From NCBI GenBank assembly GCA_022845955.1, contig AP025576.1:5208001-5272000 (forward strand): a DNA stretch of 64,000 nucleotides, in the 5' to 3' direction. The notes beneath the pieces were generated by a model. That model had not been told where the DNA came from, did not search any database, and saw only the letters and a list, made by a program, of their open reading frames with translations. A program made the translations under genes and the position numbers. How positions within the stretch are numbered: position 1 is the stretch's first letter; every line of letters starts with the position of its first letter. This stretch comes from Lachnospiraceae bacterium. Lineage in GTDB: Bacteria; Bacillota; Clostridia; Lachnospirales; Lachnospiraceae. This document shows positions 9,235 through 17,898 of this stretch, piece by piece.

Positions 9235-10446
9235 TTACAGCTCCGGTTCCTCCCTGTCCATCCACATGCCATTGGTAAAATCAGGGACAGCCACCGGCTG
9301 GCCGCCCAGGGCAATAGACTCCTCCGACAGTGCCGTGATGCACATCCAGGAAGCCGCATCATAAACATCTACAGGACACGGCTTTTTCTCCCGGACACTG
9401 TCAAAGAAAGCGCGCAGCACAAGCCAGTCCATACCCCCATGCCCTCCGAGTACGCCGTCATTCAGGAAATCCTTCCAGATTGGATGATCATATTCTTTCT
9501 CGTATTCTTCCGCATTTCCCCAATATTTCCGGAAAGAAAACTCCTCTTCTTCCGTATATTTTCCGTCCAGAAAAACCGTATCGTTTTCTTCTTCGTACAT
9601 GCCCTTCGTCCCGCAGACGGTGAAATCCCTGCTGTAAAAACGGGGAAGCGTGGTATTCAGGGTCAGAAGGATTGTTTCGCCTCCCGCACATTTAATAATG
9701 GTATTTACCACATCTGCCTGGGCAAATTTAGCCCGGACCAGATTTTCATTTTCCGGATACCGTTCCTTCGCAAAGGCATGCATGCCTTCCGCCCTGGAGG
9801 CCATGGAGGTCAGGGTCAGCATCCGGTTCCCATGATTGATATGCAGGATCTTGGCTATAGGCCCCAGCTCGTGGGTGGGGTAATTTTCCGCGTTCCTGTA
9901 TTTATAGTTGCGCAGGCGGTAATGGCGTTTTTCCAGTCCGGTTCCCACTTCCTCACGCAGATCATGCATATAGCCGCCCCTGCAGTGGATTATCTCACCG
10001 AACAGCCCCTGCTTTACCATATTCAGGGCCATCAGTTCCCTTCTGCCGTAACAGCAGTTCTCCAGGAACATGAACGGGGTACCCGTCTCTTCATAGGCAT
10101 CCACCAGATCCCAGCACTGCTTGACGCTGTATGCACCGCCCACTTCCATGCCAACCGCTTTTCCCGCCCGCATGGCATCCACCGCCACAGGGATATGGCC
10201 TTCCCATGCACAGGAAATGACTACCGCCTCCACATCCTCTCTCGCCAGAAGTTCCCTGTAATCCGTCGTACCAAAGGGTGTATGCCCGCACTCCTCCTGT
10301 GTCAGCCGCACCGCATTTTCGAAGCGGTCCGCATAAACATCGCATACCGCCGTCACCTTCACCGAAGGCATTTTAAGGATGGCATCCTTCAGCAGCCCGT
10401 ATCCCCGGTTTCCCAGCCCTATCATTCCTACCTTTACTTGTTCCAT
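9235..10446 (-). CDS. Gfo/Idh/MocA family NAD(P)-dependent oxidoreductase
   Basis: 403 residues. The N-terminal Rossmann domain starts KVGMIGLGNRGYGLL. The conserved motif that usually reads EKP is replaced by MEVGGAYS, a variation found in some members that act on sugars or glycosides. The C-terminal alpha/beta domain includes NYPTHELGPIAKILHINHG, where HELG carries the likely catalytic His. The family oxidises or reduces sugars, inositols and related polyols; some use bound NAD as glycosidases (GH109). A GGGAGGA site precedes the ATG. It sits next to an AraC regulator in the same direction, which may control it. Substrate not predictable. Confidence 0.88.
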   Translation of the reverse strand: MEQVKVGMIGLGNRGYGLLKDAILKMPSVKVTAVCDVYADRFENAVRLTQEECGHTPFGTTDYRELLAREDVEAVVISCAWEGHIPVAVDAMRAGKAVGMEVGGAYSVKQCWDLVDAYEETGTPFMFLENCCYGRRELMALNMVKQGLFGEIIHCRGGYMHDLREEVGTGLEKRHYRLRNYKYRNAENYPTHELGPIAKILHINHGNRMLTLTSMASRAEGMHAFAKERYPENENLVRAKFAQADVVNTIIKCAGGETILLTLNTTLPRFYSRDFTVCGTKGMYEEENDTVFLDGKYTEEEEFSFRKYWGNAEEYEKEYDHPIWKDFLNDGVLGGHGGMDWLVLRAFFDSVREKKPCPVDVYDAASWMCITALSEESIALGGQPVAVPDFTNGMWMDREEPEL

Positions 10447-10590
10447 CTGGTTTGTCCTCCCTCTATTCTATGTATACAAAGTATCTGCCGCGTTACTTTT
10501 TTGTAACGGTTCAGTCCCTTCCTGGTTACCTTATTTTTACCATATCCAAAAATACATTTCTATAGGATTTGGGGGACAAAATCTTTGAAT

Positions 10591-11442
10591 TCAGGTATAC
10601 TCCCTGCCGGAAAGATAGGCACGGGGAGACATCCCCGTGGTCCGTTTGAAAACCGTGCTGAAATAATTCTGATCCGTAAAACCGACTGCCGCCGCGGCCT
10701 GCCCCACGCTCATCCCCTCCCCCATCAGCTTCACGGCACGGCGTATTTTCATCTGGTTAAAATATGCCATCATCCCGATGCCGGCATACCGGGTAAAGGT
10801 TTTCTTTATGGCCGATTCACTCATGCTGCACATGCGGGCCACCTCGGAAACCGTCAGCCGCTGCGCCACATGCTCCTCCAGCACCCGGACCACGGTACGG
10901 TAATTCTCCGCTCCTGCCGACCGTATCCTGGTAAAATCCTCTTCCTCTCTGGTACATGCCGCCAAAAGAATATTTTCAAGCCGGCTGACAAACAGATGGG
11001 CTTCCGCCTCTCTTCCCGGCAGAACCTTTTCTACCAGGATTCTCTGTTCGATCTGAAAAATCCTTGACAGGCAGGATAACAGAGCACAAAGCTCTTCCAC
11101 GTCTTTCTTTCCGGGCCGGAAACGCCATTCCTTCATCGCCGGCATAATATCTCCCGCAAACGTCACCACGATAATATCCGGGCAGGTATCCTTTTCCGAC
11201 CAAAAGCTGTGGAATTCCATAGGCCGGTGCAAAACCGCCTGCCCGGTTTCCAGAAGAAAAACATCCTCACCCGCCGTGACCCCGATAGCTCCCTCCACCA
11301 CGCAGACCAGCTCCCAGAAATCATGGGTTTCTCCGCTGAAATAATAATCTTTTCCGAAAACCTGCCGGAAAGCACTGAACAATGAAGAAATCCGGATGCA
11401 TTTTTCTACTACACAGCCCTTTAAAGTCACACTATTTTTCAT
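10591..11442 (-). CDS. AraC family transcriptional regulator
   Basis: About 283 residues. An N-terminal cupin-like sensor (FSGETHDFWELVCVVEG, then GQAVLHRPMEFHSFW) is followed by a C-terminal AraC DNA-binding domain with SEVARMCSMSESAIKKTF and the ending AVGFTDQNYFSTVFKRTTGM. I chose the ATG at 11442; an in-frame TTG 12 bases upstream is possible, and neither has an ideal ribosome site. It lies upstream of, and parallel to, the Gfo/Idh gene, so it probably regulates that gene in response to a sugar-like ligand. Confidence 0.88.
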   Translation of the reverse strand: MKNSVTLKGCVVEKCIRISSLFSAFRQVFGKDYYFSGETHDFWELVCVVEGAIGVTAGEDVFLLETGQAVLHRPMEFHSFWSEKDTCPDIIVVTFAGDIMPAMKEWRFRPGKKDVEELCALLSCLSRIFQIEQRILVEKVLPGREAEAHLFVSRLENILLAACTREEEDFTRIRSAGAENYRTVVRVLEEHVAQRLTVSEVARMCSMSESAIKKTFTRYAGIGMMAYFNQMKIRRAVKLMGEGMSVGQAAAAVGFTDQNYFSTVFKRTTGMSPRAYLSGREYT

Positions 11443-11548
11443 GCCCGTTCCCAATCCCTGCTAATCCCTTATTTACAGCAATTTACAGCTACAGCCATCT
11501 TAGCATTTTAAACCGCGGACCGCAATCACGGCTTTTTCCGTTTCCCTC

Positions 11549-11577
11549 TTGACTTACTCACTCTATAATGATAGAGT
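11549..11577 (+). promoter_or_regulatory. Candidate promoter overlapping the first BlaI operator
   Basis: TTGACT at 11549-11554, with TAGAGT 17 bases further at 11572-11577 as a weak -10. The -10 region lies inside the first palindrome, which would allow repressor occlusion. A TATACT at 11583-11588 is an alternative -10 element without a good -35. Confidence 0.4.
11560..11577. promoter_or_regulatory. BlaI-type operator 1
   Basis: Palindrome ACTCTAT-N4-ATAGAGT. The same half-sites and 4-base spacer recur 26 bp downstream. Position and symmetry fit binding by the dimeric winged-helix repressor encoded immediately downstream (autoregulation). Confidence 0.75.
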
Positions 11578-11583
11578 AGCCTT

Positions 11584-11605
11584 ATACTCTATAAGCATAG
11601 AGTAT
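11584..11605. promoter_or_regulatory. BlaI-type operator 2
   Basis: Palindrome with 9-bp arms, ATACTCTAT-N4-ATAGAGTAT, centred 26 bp from operator 1 and ending just before the ribosome site of the repressor gene. The paired arrangement is what is seen in bla and mec control regions. Confidence 0.75.
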
Positions 11606-11617
11606 TCAGGAGGAATA

Positions 11618-11995
11618 ATGATTAAGAAAAATAAAATCAGTGAAGCCGAACTGGAAATCATGAAAATAGTATGGGAAAAGCAGGCGCCTGCCGCAAGTAC
11701 GGAAATTGTCCGTACCCTGAAGCAGCGGTGCGGCTGGGAGGACACCACCATCTATACCATGCTGAGCAAGCTGGTAAAAAAGGGCGCCCTGCTGCGGGAT
11801 AAACAAACCGTTTCCTATTATTCCGCCGCTCTTTCGGAACAGGAATATACCCTGGAGCAGACCGAACATCTGATCGACAAATTTTTTTCCGGGGATTCCC
11901 GCCAGCTGGTTTCCATGCTTGTAGAAAATAACAAAATCAGCCGCGAGGATATCCGTACGCTCCGGCAGTTCTGGGAGGAGGAAACGAATGACTGA
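11618..11995 (+). CDS. BlaI/MecI/CopY family repressor
   Basis: About 125 residues, the usual length. It is a winged-helix repressor: ISEAELEIMKIVWEKQAPA and the recognition region GWEDTTIYTMLSKLVKKGAL are typical, and the C-terminal half forms the dimerisation helices. The ATG at 11618 has a perfect AGGAGG 4 bases upstream. The first four codons of the downstream M56 protease gene overlap its end by 8 bases, so the two are translationally coupled. The family is released from DNA by proteolysis after a membrane protease senses cell-wall stress. Twin palindromic operators precede it. Confidence 0.93.
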   Translation: MIKKNKISEAELEIMKIVWEKQAPAASTEIVRTLKQRCGWEDTTIYTMLSKLVKKGALLRDKQTVSYYSAALSEQEYTLEQTEHLIDKFFSGDSRQLVSMLVENNKISREDIRTLRQFWEEETND

Positions 11996-14363
11996 TTTTC
12001 TTATCCTGCTTCTTTCCCTGTCGCTGTCCGGCAGTTTTCTGGTTATCCTGCTGTCCGTGTCTCGTCCGGTGCTGGGCAAAGCGTTTTCCGGCACATGGAT
12101 GTATTATATCTGGGCCATAGTTGCCCTTCGGATGCTTCTGCCTATCACTCCGGAGCAGGGTTTGCTAAACCATGTCATCCGCAGCTCCGGGCAGCCCGGG
12201 CAGGAACAGTCCCTGTCCGGCAGTACAGATTTACAGACCGGTGAACAGGCCGGTAATACGAGTCCACAGGCTGATGGGCAGGCGGCAGTCCCATCTTCTC
12301 CGGTTCGTGAGGAAGCGCCTGCCGCCGCTTTCCCGGATGCCTTCCCGCAGGATACGGTCGCCGCACAAAACAGCCGCTATCATCCGGACCAGGAAGGGGT
12401 TTCCAAGGTACGGACAGATACCGGAGATCCTTCTTTTGTATCCTCTTTTCCTGCCGGAACCGCGGATTCTCTGCCGGCAGTTTTAGCTACACTTTGGCTC
12501 GTTACGGCGGTTTTTCTTTTCCTGCGTACGGCGGCTGCCTCCCGCACATTTCTCAGAAAGGTCTGCTGCCGTGCATTTCCGGTTGATTCACCGGTCATCA
12601 ATTCCTGTTATGAAAGCGCCTGCGCCCGGCTTGCCGTCCGGCGTCCTCCCAGGCTGCTCGTCAGCCCGGATGCCGGATCTCCTATGCTCACCGGCCTTCT
12701 GCGGCCGGCCATTGTCCTTCCTGCGGATACCCTGCAGCGCTCCGGCGATCTTTCCTATATATTTCTGCACGAACTGACTCATTATAAAAGGAAAGATATC
12801 TGGTACAAATGGCTGTTCCAACTGGTGAAATGCATCCACTTTTTTAATCCCTTCTCTTACCTCCTTCTCCGTCAGGTAGAACGCTGCTGCGAGCTTTCCT
12901 GCGACGAAGCGGTAGTCAGGGACATGACCCTGCAGGAACGCAAGGCCTACGGGCTTACTCTGCTGGACGCTCTGGAACCGGGTGCCCTCTCCCCTTCCTC
13001 CGCCGCCTCCGCGTCCCTGTGTGAAAATGCGGTATTTATAAAAGAAAGGCTGGTTACGATTAAAATGACTAAGAAAAAAAGCGGAATTATAAAAATTATC
13101 ACTCCTCTTCTCACTGCAGGGCTGTGCTTCGGTGCCTTTTATCTGGGTGCCTATGCGGCGCCGGGTGATGCTTCCCTGCCCGGCGATACCACGCCCGTCC
13201 CTTCCCCCAAACAGAATACGGCCGCCGGCGCCCATACCACTGCCGCCATCCCCCTTTCCTCCCAGACGCCCTCCTCCGGAAAAACGGCGGGGAGCTATGC
13301 TGACACCGACGCCCCGGACGGATTTACGCTTCTGAAAACCGAGACCGTTTCCCTTTCTTCTATCCGGGATCTGAAGCTTCTGCTCTCTTATGAGGAGGTA
13401 ACCCTATATCCATCGGCGGACAATACGCTGACCATGTTGTTCTACGGCAATAATTCGTTCACTTATGCTGCGGATGAAATAGCAGTCCTCCGGCAGGATG
13501 CAGGAACGGTCACCCTGGAATCCGGCAAATACAATCCGGCGTGGAGCAAACTTTTTTCAAATAAATGGCAGCCTAAAATATACCTTTACGTACCCGCCGC
13601 GGTTGCGGGGACCCTGCAGGTGGAAATCGGCAGCGGCAGCCTGAAAAGCACTACAAACCTGCAGGCTGCTTCTGCCTCCTTTGAAACCGCCTCCGGTAAA
13701 ATGACGCTTATGGATGTCAGCGCAAAAGACCGCCTTTCCCTGAGCAACCATTCCGGATCCACGCAGGCCGGTTCTCTTTCCGGCGGACAATGTATCCTGG
13801 ATAACGCCAGCGGCAAGCTTACCGTCAACACCATCATCTCCCAAAAAGGCAGTGCTATTGCCAACTCCTCCGGAAAAGTAACTGCCGGGGATGTCACAGC
13901 CCCTCTTGCCAGCGCCGAAAACCAGAGCGGCAATCTGTCCCTGAACAACCTGAACATATCCGGTTCTCTGCAGCTTTCCACCGTTTCCGGCCCGGTTTCG
14001 GCCGGACAGCTTACCGCAAAGGATTATACGGTATCCACGGGCAGCGGATCCATGGAAATCCAGTCACTGACAGGAAACGGCAGCCTCAGCTGCGGCAGCG
14101 GCCATATCCGGTCCGATACCCTGGTGCTCACAGGTTCTCTTACCATGGATACCAGAAGCGGCAGTATCCAGATATCCGTCCCGGAAAATACAGCAATGGA
14201 CGTTACTATCGCCTCCGTGGGAAGCGGCAGTATCCATACCTTTTTCCCGGTACCCGACTATAAAAAAGCAGATGGTCCCGTTTCCTCCCGCTATGGCACC
14301 GCCCCCTTCCATTCGGTAACGGTAAGCGCAGCAAGCGGTTCCATAACCATTGATAAAAAATAA
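11988..14363 (+). CDS. BlaR1-like M56 membrane metalloprotease with DUF4097-like C-terminal domain
   Basis: 791 residues. Four membrane segments are visible (about 3-23, 37-53, 162-182, 367-390). The zinc-protease motif HELTH is at 261-265, followed by the conserved CCELSCDEAVV. BlaR1 and MecR1 end in a penicillin-binding sensor; here that is missing. Instead, residues about 445-791 form an extracytoplasmic Ser/Gly-rich repetitive beta domain of DUF4097 type, with recurring short GSGS, SGNLSL and SGPVSA turns. It probably cleaves the BlaI-like partner after sensing an unknown envelope signal. The long Ser/Pro/Ala linker at about 60-160 is odd. Only the repressor and itself are visible as regulon members. 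Confidence 0.88.
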   Translation: MTDFLILLLSLSLSGSFLVILLSVSRPVLGKAFSGTWMYYIWAIVALRMLLPITPEQGLLNHVIRSSGQPGQEQSLSGSTDLQTGEQAGNTSPQADGQAAVPSSPVREEAPAAAFPDAFPQDTVAAQNSRYHPDQEGVSKVRTDTGDPSFVSSFPAGTADSLPAVLATLWLVTAVFLFLRTAAASRTFLRKVCCRAFPVDSPVINSCYESACARLAVRRPPRLLVSPDAGSPMLTGLLRPAIVLPADTLQRSGDLSYIFLHELTHYKRKDIWYKWLFQLVKCIHFFNPFSYLLLRQVERCCELSCDEAVVRDMTLQERKAYGLTLLDALEPGALSPSSAASASLCENAVFIKERLVTIKMTKKKSGIIKIITPLLTAGLCFGAFYLGAYAAPGDASLPGDTTPVPSPKQNTAAGAHTTAAIPLSSQTPSSGKTAGSYADTDAPDGFTLLKTETVSLSSIRDLKLLLSYEEVTLYPSADNTLTMLFYGNNSFTYAADEIAVLRQDAGTVTLESGKYNPAWSKLFSNKWQPKIYLYVPAAVAGTLQVEIGSGSLKSTTNLQAASASFETASGKMTLMDVSAKDRLSLSNHSGSTQAGSLSGGQCILDNASGKLTVNTIISQKGSAIANSSGKVTAGDVTAPLASAENQSGNLSLNNLNISGSLQLSTVSGPVSAGQLTAKDYTVSTGSGSMEIQSLTGNGSLSCGSGHIRSDTLVLTGSLTMDTRSGSIQISVPENTAMDVTIASVGSGSIHTFFPVPDYKKADGPVSSRYGTAPFHSVTVSAASGSITIDKK

Positions 14364-14391
14364 CCGCCGTTCAGGCTGAACGGTACGGTTA

Positions 14392-14460
14392 CAAAAAAGC
14401 GCTGAGACGGGATAACCGGTTGCTGTCCCTACCGGTTTCTCCCGCCCCAGCGCTTTTTCT
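14392..14460. terminator. Bidirectional terminator between the BlaR-like and M29 genes
   Basis: Long imperfect hairpin: outer arms AAGCGCTG and CAGCGCTT, inner ACCGGT pairs, preceded by AAAAAA and followed by TTTTT. The A-run on one side and T-run on the other let it serve both convergent genes. Confidence 0.85.
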
Positions 14461-14471
14461 TTCCTTATTCC

Positions 14472-16553
14472 TTATTCCTCGTCAAATGCCCGGTTCAGCT
14501 CCTCACAGCCTTCCAGGACAAACCTTCCGCTGCGGATAACCGGGTATTCCTTTCCGCTGCCGTCCACTGCGGTCAGCTCCCCCAGTTCATCGTAAGGGAT
14601 GGTGATATCCGTATGGCAGTTCAGATAGGCTTTGGACATATCCTCCCCGCGCAGGGCGGACACTTCATTTTCTTTGGCTATCAGCCTCTTTCCATCGGGA
14701 TTACAGGTTACCAGATCCTCTTCATGGGAATAACAGGTATCCCCCACCGCGAAATGCGGCCCCATTTTCTCCGCGATGAGAATGGGAAGCTTATCTCCGA
14801 TATCATATTTACGTGCGAAAACATAGGCCGTGGTATTGGTCCCTATGGCAAACTCGCCCATAGGCAGGGTGTCGTGGTGATAAAGCACGTTTTCCCTGAT
14901 AAATTTCTTATTTTCCTCAGGCGTATCAAAGTTGGTACAGCTGTAATCCGAAATCATACCGTCTTTAAATGCCATCTCCAGGTTCAGATACTTCAATCCG
15001 TTCAGGTATACCCTGGATACATGCAGCACCCCGTTTGTTCCTGCCAGCACAGGTGAAGTGAATACTTCTCCCACCGGGATATTCACATCGGCCACACAAT
15101 TCTCAAAATTGGTCTCCTCCGCCGGGTTTTCCAGCTTATGGAGCGCTATCCGCAGATCCGTCCGGTTGGCGCCACAGCCTTTGATATGCACGTATTCCGC
15201 CTTATCCAGCGTATCGATAATCTTCTGCTGGATTCCCTGGTAAAGCTTATAATCCAGCGTATTGATACGAAGCACGCCGTCAAAAATAGTCTCAAAATTA
15301 TCCCCGATTTCAGGTACCGGGAAGGCAATGATCGTAAAGCTCCGCTCTTCCCCTTTCACATATTCATTCATCAGGGCGCCGGCAGAGGACTGGAATTCCA
15401 CCGCCAGCTTCTGCTGCTCCTCATTCAGGCGCAGGTTTTCCTCCTTGTTTTCCGGTTCAAAGGGAATGCCCCCGAATTCCTCAATGACCGCAGGCCCTCC
15501 GTGCACGGCTGCCAGCTCCTTCACGCTTTCCAGCGCATTCCGGTAATTTTCCAGGCGGTGATGCACATATTTCTTATCATAAAACAATGCCTGATCGTAT
15601 TCATGGTCATAATCAAACTGTTTGTTAGCAAACGCTCCATAGAAACCGTTTTTGCTCAGCTTCCGGCCTTCCAGAAAACTGGAAGGCGCACGGTAGATAA
15701 CGGATTCCAGGCCCATTTTACGGAAATTCTCCACCGCTTTCCTTACCACGCGTTCAAAGCCGAGGAAATAACGGATATTCACGGATTTTTTCTTATGGAT
15801 ATCCTTCCCGGTTACCTCAAATCCAATGCGGTAACCTTCGGTATAGGTATCCGCCATCCATGCGATTTTTTCCTCGGAAAGTGTATTCAGATAACCGGCC
15901 ATACGAAGCTCGTTTTCCGTGATATATTCACCGAACCGGTACAGATAGCGTAAATCGTTCAGATTACTGTCCATGATAATGGCAAGGGCAAAATCTTCCT
16001 TCCAGTCAAAGGTGGACCGCATATTCTTTTCCAGCATGGTTTCGGAATAATCACTGGCAAACCAGTAGATCATGTCCCTGATTTCCCCGTACTCCGGCAA
16101 AGCCTTTCTTTCCTCCGCCGCAAACACAAAGGCGTGGTATACTTCCAGGAACAGCTCCATCCGTATTACCATGGATTCCACGTCCTGCTCATAAGCAAAA
16201 GCGATCAGGCTTCTTAATTCCGCCGCCAGAAACGAAAGAACCTGCCCGAATTCCTTTCCAAGGGCCGCCGCCGCAAAAGCGGGGTTGGCATAGCTTTTCC
16301 CGTAATTTTCAGGAAAAATATCCGCATAAAGCCTGCGGTTGCGCTCCTGCAGCTCTTTCATCCCCGCCTCTTCCGTTTTACCTTCCGCCACATACAGATA
16401 TTCCTGTATAAACAGCTCCGTCTGCTTTGCCGTACGGTAAAAATAATCCCGGAATGCGGCCTCCGGAAGCAGTTCCTCCCCCACCTGGGAAATCCGTTCC
16501 CGGCACAGGGAAAACCGTTCCATCAGAATATTTTCTTCTTTGTTTTCCATCAT
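14472..16553 (-). CDS. M29-type aminopeptidase with long N-terminal extension
   Basis: 693 residues, far longer than the roughly 400 of classical M29 aminopeptidases. The C-terminal 350 residues carry the family signatures: NIPVGEVFTSP (first metal ligand region), NLEMAFKDG, HHDTLPMGEFAIGTNTTA and HFAVGDTCYSHEED, with the metal-binding Glu, His and Asp retained. It would remove N-terminal residues from peptides in the cytoplasm. The first 300 residues are mostly helical and not recognised; they may regulate assembly or substrate size. The start overlaps the preceding DUF6142 stop as ATGA. A second ATG follows directly. Family call sure, specificity not. Confidence 0.85.
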   Translation of the reverse strand: MMENKEENILMERFSLCRERISQVGEELLPEAAFRDYFYRTAKQTELFIQEYLYVAEGKTEEAGMKELQERNRRLYADIFPENYGKSYANPAFAAAALGKEFGQVLSFLAAELRSLIAFAYEQDVESMVIRMELFLEVYHAFVFAAEERKALPEYGEIRDMIYWFASDYSETMLEKNMRSTFDWKEDFALAIIMDSNLNDLRYLYRFGEYITENELRMAGYLNTLSEEKIAWMADTYTEGYRIGFEVTGKDIHKKKSVNIRYFLGFERVVRKAVENFRKMGLESVIYRAPSSFLEGRKLSKNGFYGAFANKQFDYDHEYDQALFYDKKYVHHRLENYRNALESVKELAAVHGGPAVIEEFGGIPFEPENKEENLRLNEEQQKLAVEFQSSAGALMNEYVKGEERSFTIIAFPVPEIGDNFETIFDGVLRINTLDYKLYQGIQQKIIDTLDKAEYVHIKGCGANRTDLRIALHKLENPAEETNFENCVADVNIPVGEVFTSPVLAGTNGVLHVSRVYLNGLKYLNLEMAFKDGMISDYSCTNFDTPEENKKFIRENVLYHHDTLPMGEFAIGTNTTAYVFARKYDIGDKLPILIAEKMGPHFAVGDTCYSHEEDLVTCNPDGKRLIAKENEVSALRGEDMSKAYLNCHTDITIPYDELGELTAVDGSGKEYPVIRSGRFVLEGCEELNRAFDEE

Positions 16554-16867
16554 AATCCATATACTCCTGCATATAAAATAAAACCAACTCCGGCAATCGC
16601 CAGTATATTTAACAGAATCCCCAGATAAGAGAATACATAAAATTTATCCTCTTCCATTTTAGACAGAATACCCAGGACTATACCCGCCAATGCAAAAAGA
16701 AGGGCAAACAAGGCGCCCATACCGTACTTAACCAGCGCTTCCCCCTGGTTTTGAAAGGTCCCATACACTGCCAGGAACAGGGAAAGCAGGGAAACAGTCC
16801 CCAGAATTGCGGACATAATCCCTTTTTTGGATTCCTTTTTATTCGTAAATATATATTTACGTCCCAT
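16550..16867 (-). CDS. DUF6142-like small integral membrane protein
   Basis: About 105 residues with three predicted membrane helices (roughly 19-40, 51-72, 79-103) after a basic N-terminus, GRKYIFTNKKESKKG. It resembles the DUF6142 family of Clostridia, with no known function. The ATG at 16867 has AGGAGGGA 6 bases upstream. Its TGA overlaps the ATG of the M29 peptidase gene, so the two are translated together. That pairing is the only functional hint. Confidence 0.75.
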   Translation of the reverse strand: MGRKYIFTNKKESKKGIMSAILGTVSLLSLFLAVYGTFQNQGEALVKYGMGALFALLFALAGIVLGILSKMEEDKFYVFSYLGILLNILAIAGVGFILYAGVYGL

Positions 16868-16890
16868 TCCATTCCCTCCTTTTCCATAAA

Positions 16891-16920
16891 GCAAAAAGTG
16901 CCTCAAAAAAGGCACCTTTA
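16891..16920 (-). terminator. Intrinsic terminator after the 50-residue membrane protein gene
   Basis: On the minus strand, arms AAAGGTGCC and GGCACTTTT (one G-U pair) surround a T-rich loop and continue into a T-run. It separates the pyrE/small-protein transcript from the DUF6142-M29 pair. Confidence 0.7.
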
Positions 16921-16924
16921 AACG

Positions 16925-17077
16925 TCAGAACATAATCCTGGACTTTCCGGCCAGCAGCCTGGCACCGCTGATGATTAACAGAATCCCGCCGGTAATTCCG
17001 GTTACCATGGTGACAATTCCCAGCACAATGTTTGTTACGCCGGTCCCTTTCATGGTCCTGTAAATTTTCTCGTCCAT
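16925..17077 (-). CDS. 50-residue small membrane protein
   Basis: A short gene with an AGGAGGAAGT ribosome site just before the ATG. The product begins MDEKIYRTMKGTG, continues into a hydrophobic glycine-rich stretch (about residues 14-37) that should span the membrane once, and ends LLAGKSRIMF. It sits 10 bases after the pyrE stop and before a clear terminator, so it is probably the last gene of the pyrE transcript. I do not recognise a family; similar short proteins occur in Lachnospiraceae. Confidence 0.65.
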   Translation of the reverse strand: MDEKIYRTMKGTGVTNIVLGIVTMVTGITGGILLIISGARLLAGKSRIMF

Positions 17078-17087
17078 AGACTTCCTC

Positions 17088-17762
17088 CTATTTCACTCCA
17101 TACTGCGCATAATATGCATCTATTGACGCTTTCATGGCATCGTCAATAATAATCTTGCCGTTATGAGGTTTATTATACAGGTATTCCACCACTTCTTCCA
17201 TGCTTACGATAGCATTGGCGGGGAAACCATACAGCTCCTGAATCTCCTGAAGGGCGCTTTTCTCGCCTTTTCCCCTCTCACAGCGGTTCAGGGATACCAT
17301 CAGCCCTTTTATCGTCACATCCGCCTGTGCCCTGATAATAGGAAAGGTCTCTTCTATGGATTTGCCGGAGGTCGTCACATCCTCTATAATTACCACCCTG
17401 TCGCCGTCCTTCAGTCTGCTTCCCAGGAGGATCCCCGCATCGCCGTGATCCTTTACTTCCTTGCGGTTCGAGCAATATCTGATTTCCTTCCCGTACAGCT
17501 CGCTGAAAGCTATGGTTGCCGCCACAGACAAGGGAATGCCTTTATAGGCAGGCCCGAAAAGAATATCAAAATCAAGGCCATATTTATCGTGGATGGCCTT
17601 CGCATAGTACTCTCCCAGCCTGCGCAGCTGCGTACCGGTAACATAGGCTCCGGCATTCATGAAAAAAGGCGATTTTCTTCCGCTCTTCAGGGTAAAATCA
17701 CCGAATTTCAGGACATCGCTTTCAATCATAAAATCGATAAATTCTGATTTGTAGCTTTCCAT
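17088..17762 (-). CDS. pyrE: Orotate phosphoribosyltransferase
   Basis: About 224 residues. It transfers a phosphoribosyl group from PRPP to orotate, making OMP in de novo pyrimidine synthesis. The PRPP-binding loop VVIIEDVTTSGKSIEE is intact, as are GDFTLKSGRKSPFFMNAG and the orotate-side segment FGPAYKGIPL. The ATG at 17762 is chosen because GAGGAGA lies 9 bases upstream; GTG and ATG codons further 5' sit on or before that site. It follows pyrF in the same direction with a perfect hairpin between them. Confidence 0.96.
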   Translation of the reverse strand: MESYKSEFIDFMIESDVLKFGDFTLKSGRKSPFFMNAGAYVTGTQLRRLGEYYAKAIHDKYGLDFDILFGPAYKGIPLSVAATIAFSELYGKEIRYCSNRKEVKDHGDAGILLGSRLKDGDRVVIIEDVTTSGKSIEETFPIIRAQADVTIKGLMVSLNRCERGKGEKSALQEIQELYGFPANAIVSMEEVVEYLYNKPHNGKIIIDDAMKASIDAYYAQYGVK

Positions 17763-17808
17763 AATCCACATTCTCCTCACTGTTTTGGGGCTTATTTTTC
17801 TATTCCAT

Positions 17809-17838
17809 GTAACAGTTCAGGCAAGTCTGAACTGTTAC
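17809..17838. repeat. Perfect palindrome between pyrF and pyrE
   Basis: Arms GTAACAGTTCAG and CTGAACTGTTAC with a 6-base loop. The sequence belongs to a family of related palindromes scattered through the window's intergenic gaps. No T-run follows, so it is more likely a dispersed repeat or transcript-processing site than a terminator. Confidence 0.7.
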
Positions 17839-17898
17839 CATTCTATCACATTCCCTCCCCATTATCAATCAGCAGCCGCAAGTGGGTGCCGTAACCGA

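Noticed and set aside
9205-9245. Terminator between the M24 and Gfo/Idh genes
   Set aside because: A GGACCGGGGCT / AGCTCCGGTTCC pairing exists, but it has mismatches, overlaps a stop codon and lacks a clear T-run, so the support is too weak.
9439-10506. Long plus-strand reading frame opposite the Gfo/Idh gene
   Set aside because: It is the antisense shadow of a well-supported oxidoreductase and has no family features. The same holds for other long antisense frames, such as 39087-40988 and 36907-38535.
17809-17838. PyrR-type attenuator before pyrE
   Set aside because: The hairpin is perfect but has no T-run and no recognisable anti-terminator partner, and the same sequence family occurs at unrelated loci.
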